Of a stretch of 38,013 bases of DNA, positions 37,786 through 38,013 are shown piece after piece. The notes under the pieces are model-generated. The model made no database searches. It worked only from the letters and a program-made list of their open reading frames with translations, and was not told where the DNA came from. The position numbers were made by a program, and so were the translations under genes. Within the stretch, counting starts at the first letter, position 1; each line of letters starts with the position of its first letter. The DNA is from a virus: IMG/VR virus record IMGVR_UViG_3300020596_000062, positions 1-38,013 of that record. The stretch is one strand, 5' to 3'.

Positions 37786-37886
37786 TACGGCCGTTTATGG
37801 ATACGTTTAGGTTCGCGCAACATCGGCAACGCACATCGGCAAAATGACGCCCCGGGCTTAATATTTTCTCGACCGGACCTTAGATG

Positions 37887-38013
37887 GCCGTCGACCCCCC
37901 GTATGGTATAAGATGGGCTAATGCTAATGCGCCCCACCCTTGTCTGCCGGTCATTACCGCCTCCTCGGCGGTCACATGTACAAAGTCGTAGTCAAAGGTA
38001 AGCCAGTCGCTAA
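37887..38013. repeat. Right copy of the 127-bp terminal overlap
   Basis: It is identical to 1-127. The partial RusA reading frame starting at 37976 is the same gene as at 90, not a second gene. Confidence 0.95.

Larger units (their letters stand above)
5794..37877. repeat. Dispersed YCGACCGGA motif family, 24 copies
   Basis: Exact TCGACCGGA on the plus strand is at 7926, 10307, 12978, 13941, 26197, 28125, 31792, 37083 and 37869. On the minus strand (leftmost base) it is at 13367, 20249, 22173, 24958, 26756, 29080 and 36506. CCGACCGGA is at 5794, 17319, 20511 (plus) and 6721, 9134, 14145, 19104, 34900 (minus). Near copies are at 29321, 27786 and 31431. The best copies have an AT-rich arm, consensus TAATATTTTC(T), on the 5' side. 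Chance would give well under one copy of each nine-mer. Copies ignore gene strand and coding frame. Function is unknown. Confidence 0.9.

Noticed and set aside
7926-37877. The dispersed motif as a phage RNA polymerase promoter set
   Set aside because: Copies face both ways within single genes, do not sit consistently upstream of starts, and no phage RNA polymerase gene is present.

Overview
The window is one complete genome of a temperate, short-tailed (podovirus-like) bacteriophage. Its first 127 bases are repeated exactly as its last 127 (1-127 = 37887-38013). The molecule is therefore a circle, or a circularly permuted or terminally redundant genome, with a unit length of 37,886 bp. A 127-base overlap is also what a k=127 assembly graph leaves on a closed contig, so it need not be a biological terminal repeat. 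No host gene is present. The two-membrane lysis cassette (NlpC/P60 endolysin, holin, spanin-like protein) and ERF/RusA/SSB recombination set suggest a Gram-negative, probably proteobacterial host; this is inference. A 62-bp match to the 3' part of a tRNA-Gly(CCC) gene beside the integrase marks the likely attachment site.

Layout. 37409-5823 (+, across the junction): small early or middle genes, RusA resolvase, a zincin-like protein, a DUF5681-type putative small terminase, a DUF2384-like protein, large terminase and a ClpP-like protease with a signal peptide. 5824-7163: attP with seven integrase-arm-like repeats, then a tyrosine integrase. 7218-21553 (+): portal, scaffold, a structured leader, major capsid protein, adaptor, a propeller-like tail nozzle, and four Ala/Gly/Gln-rich probable ejection proteins. 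No tape measure or tail-tube gene is seen. 21717-25987 (-): tailspike, accessory fibre protein, metallophosphoesterase and the lysis cassette with two tiny membrane genes. 26068-26514 (+): a two-gene island with its own promoter. 26465-33155 (-): DNA polymerase A, a tRNA-like element, nucleotide-pool enzymes, zinc-finger proteins, SSB, a PD-(D/E)XK exonuclease and ERF annealase. 33297-36455 (+): a ribbon-helix-helix protein, a primase-helicase, and a protein joining an excisionase-type HTH to a complete response-regulator receiver domain. 36456-37408: 953 bp without genes, full of paired repeats and an AT tract, the best candidate for an origin and control region.

Two dispersed DNA signals overlie this map. 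The first is a 9-bp core, YCGACCGGA, usually preceded by an AT-rich arm (TAATATTTTC). It occurs 24 times on both strands, in coding and non-coding DNA, from 5.8 kb round to the end of the circle. The second is a 17-bp palindrome, TGTAA-N7-TTACA, found just in front of packaging and virion genes on both strands. No classical CI-type repressor was recognised, so the HTH-receiver protein and the ribbon-helix-helix protein are the main candidate regulators.
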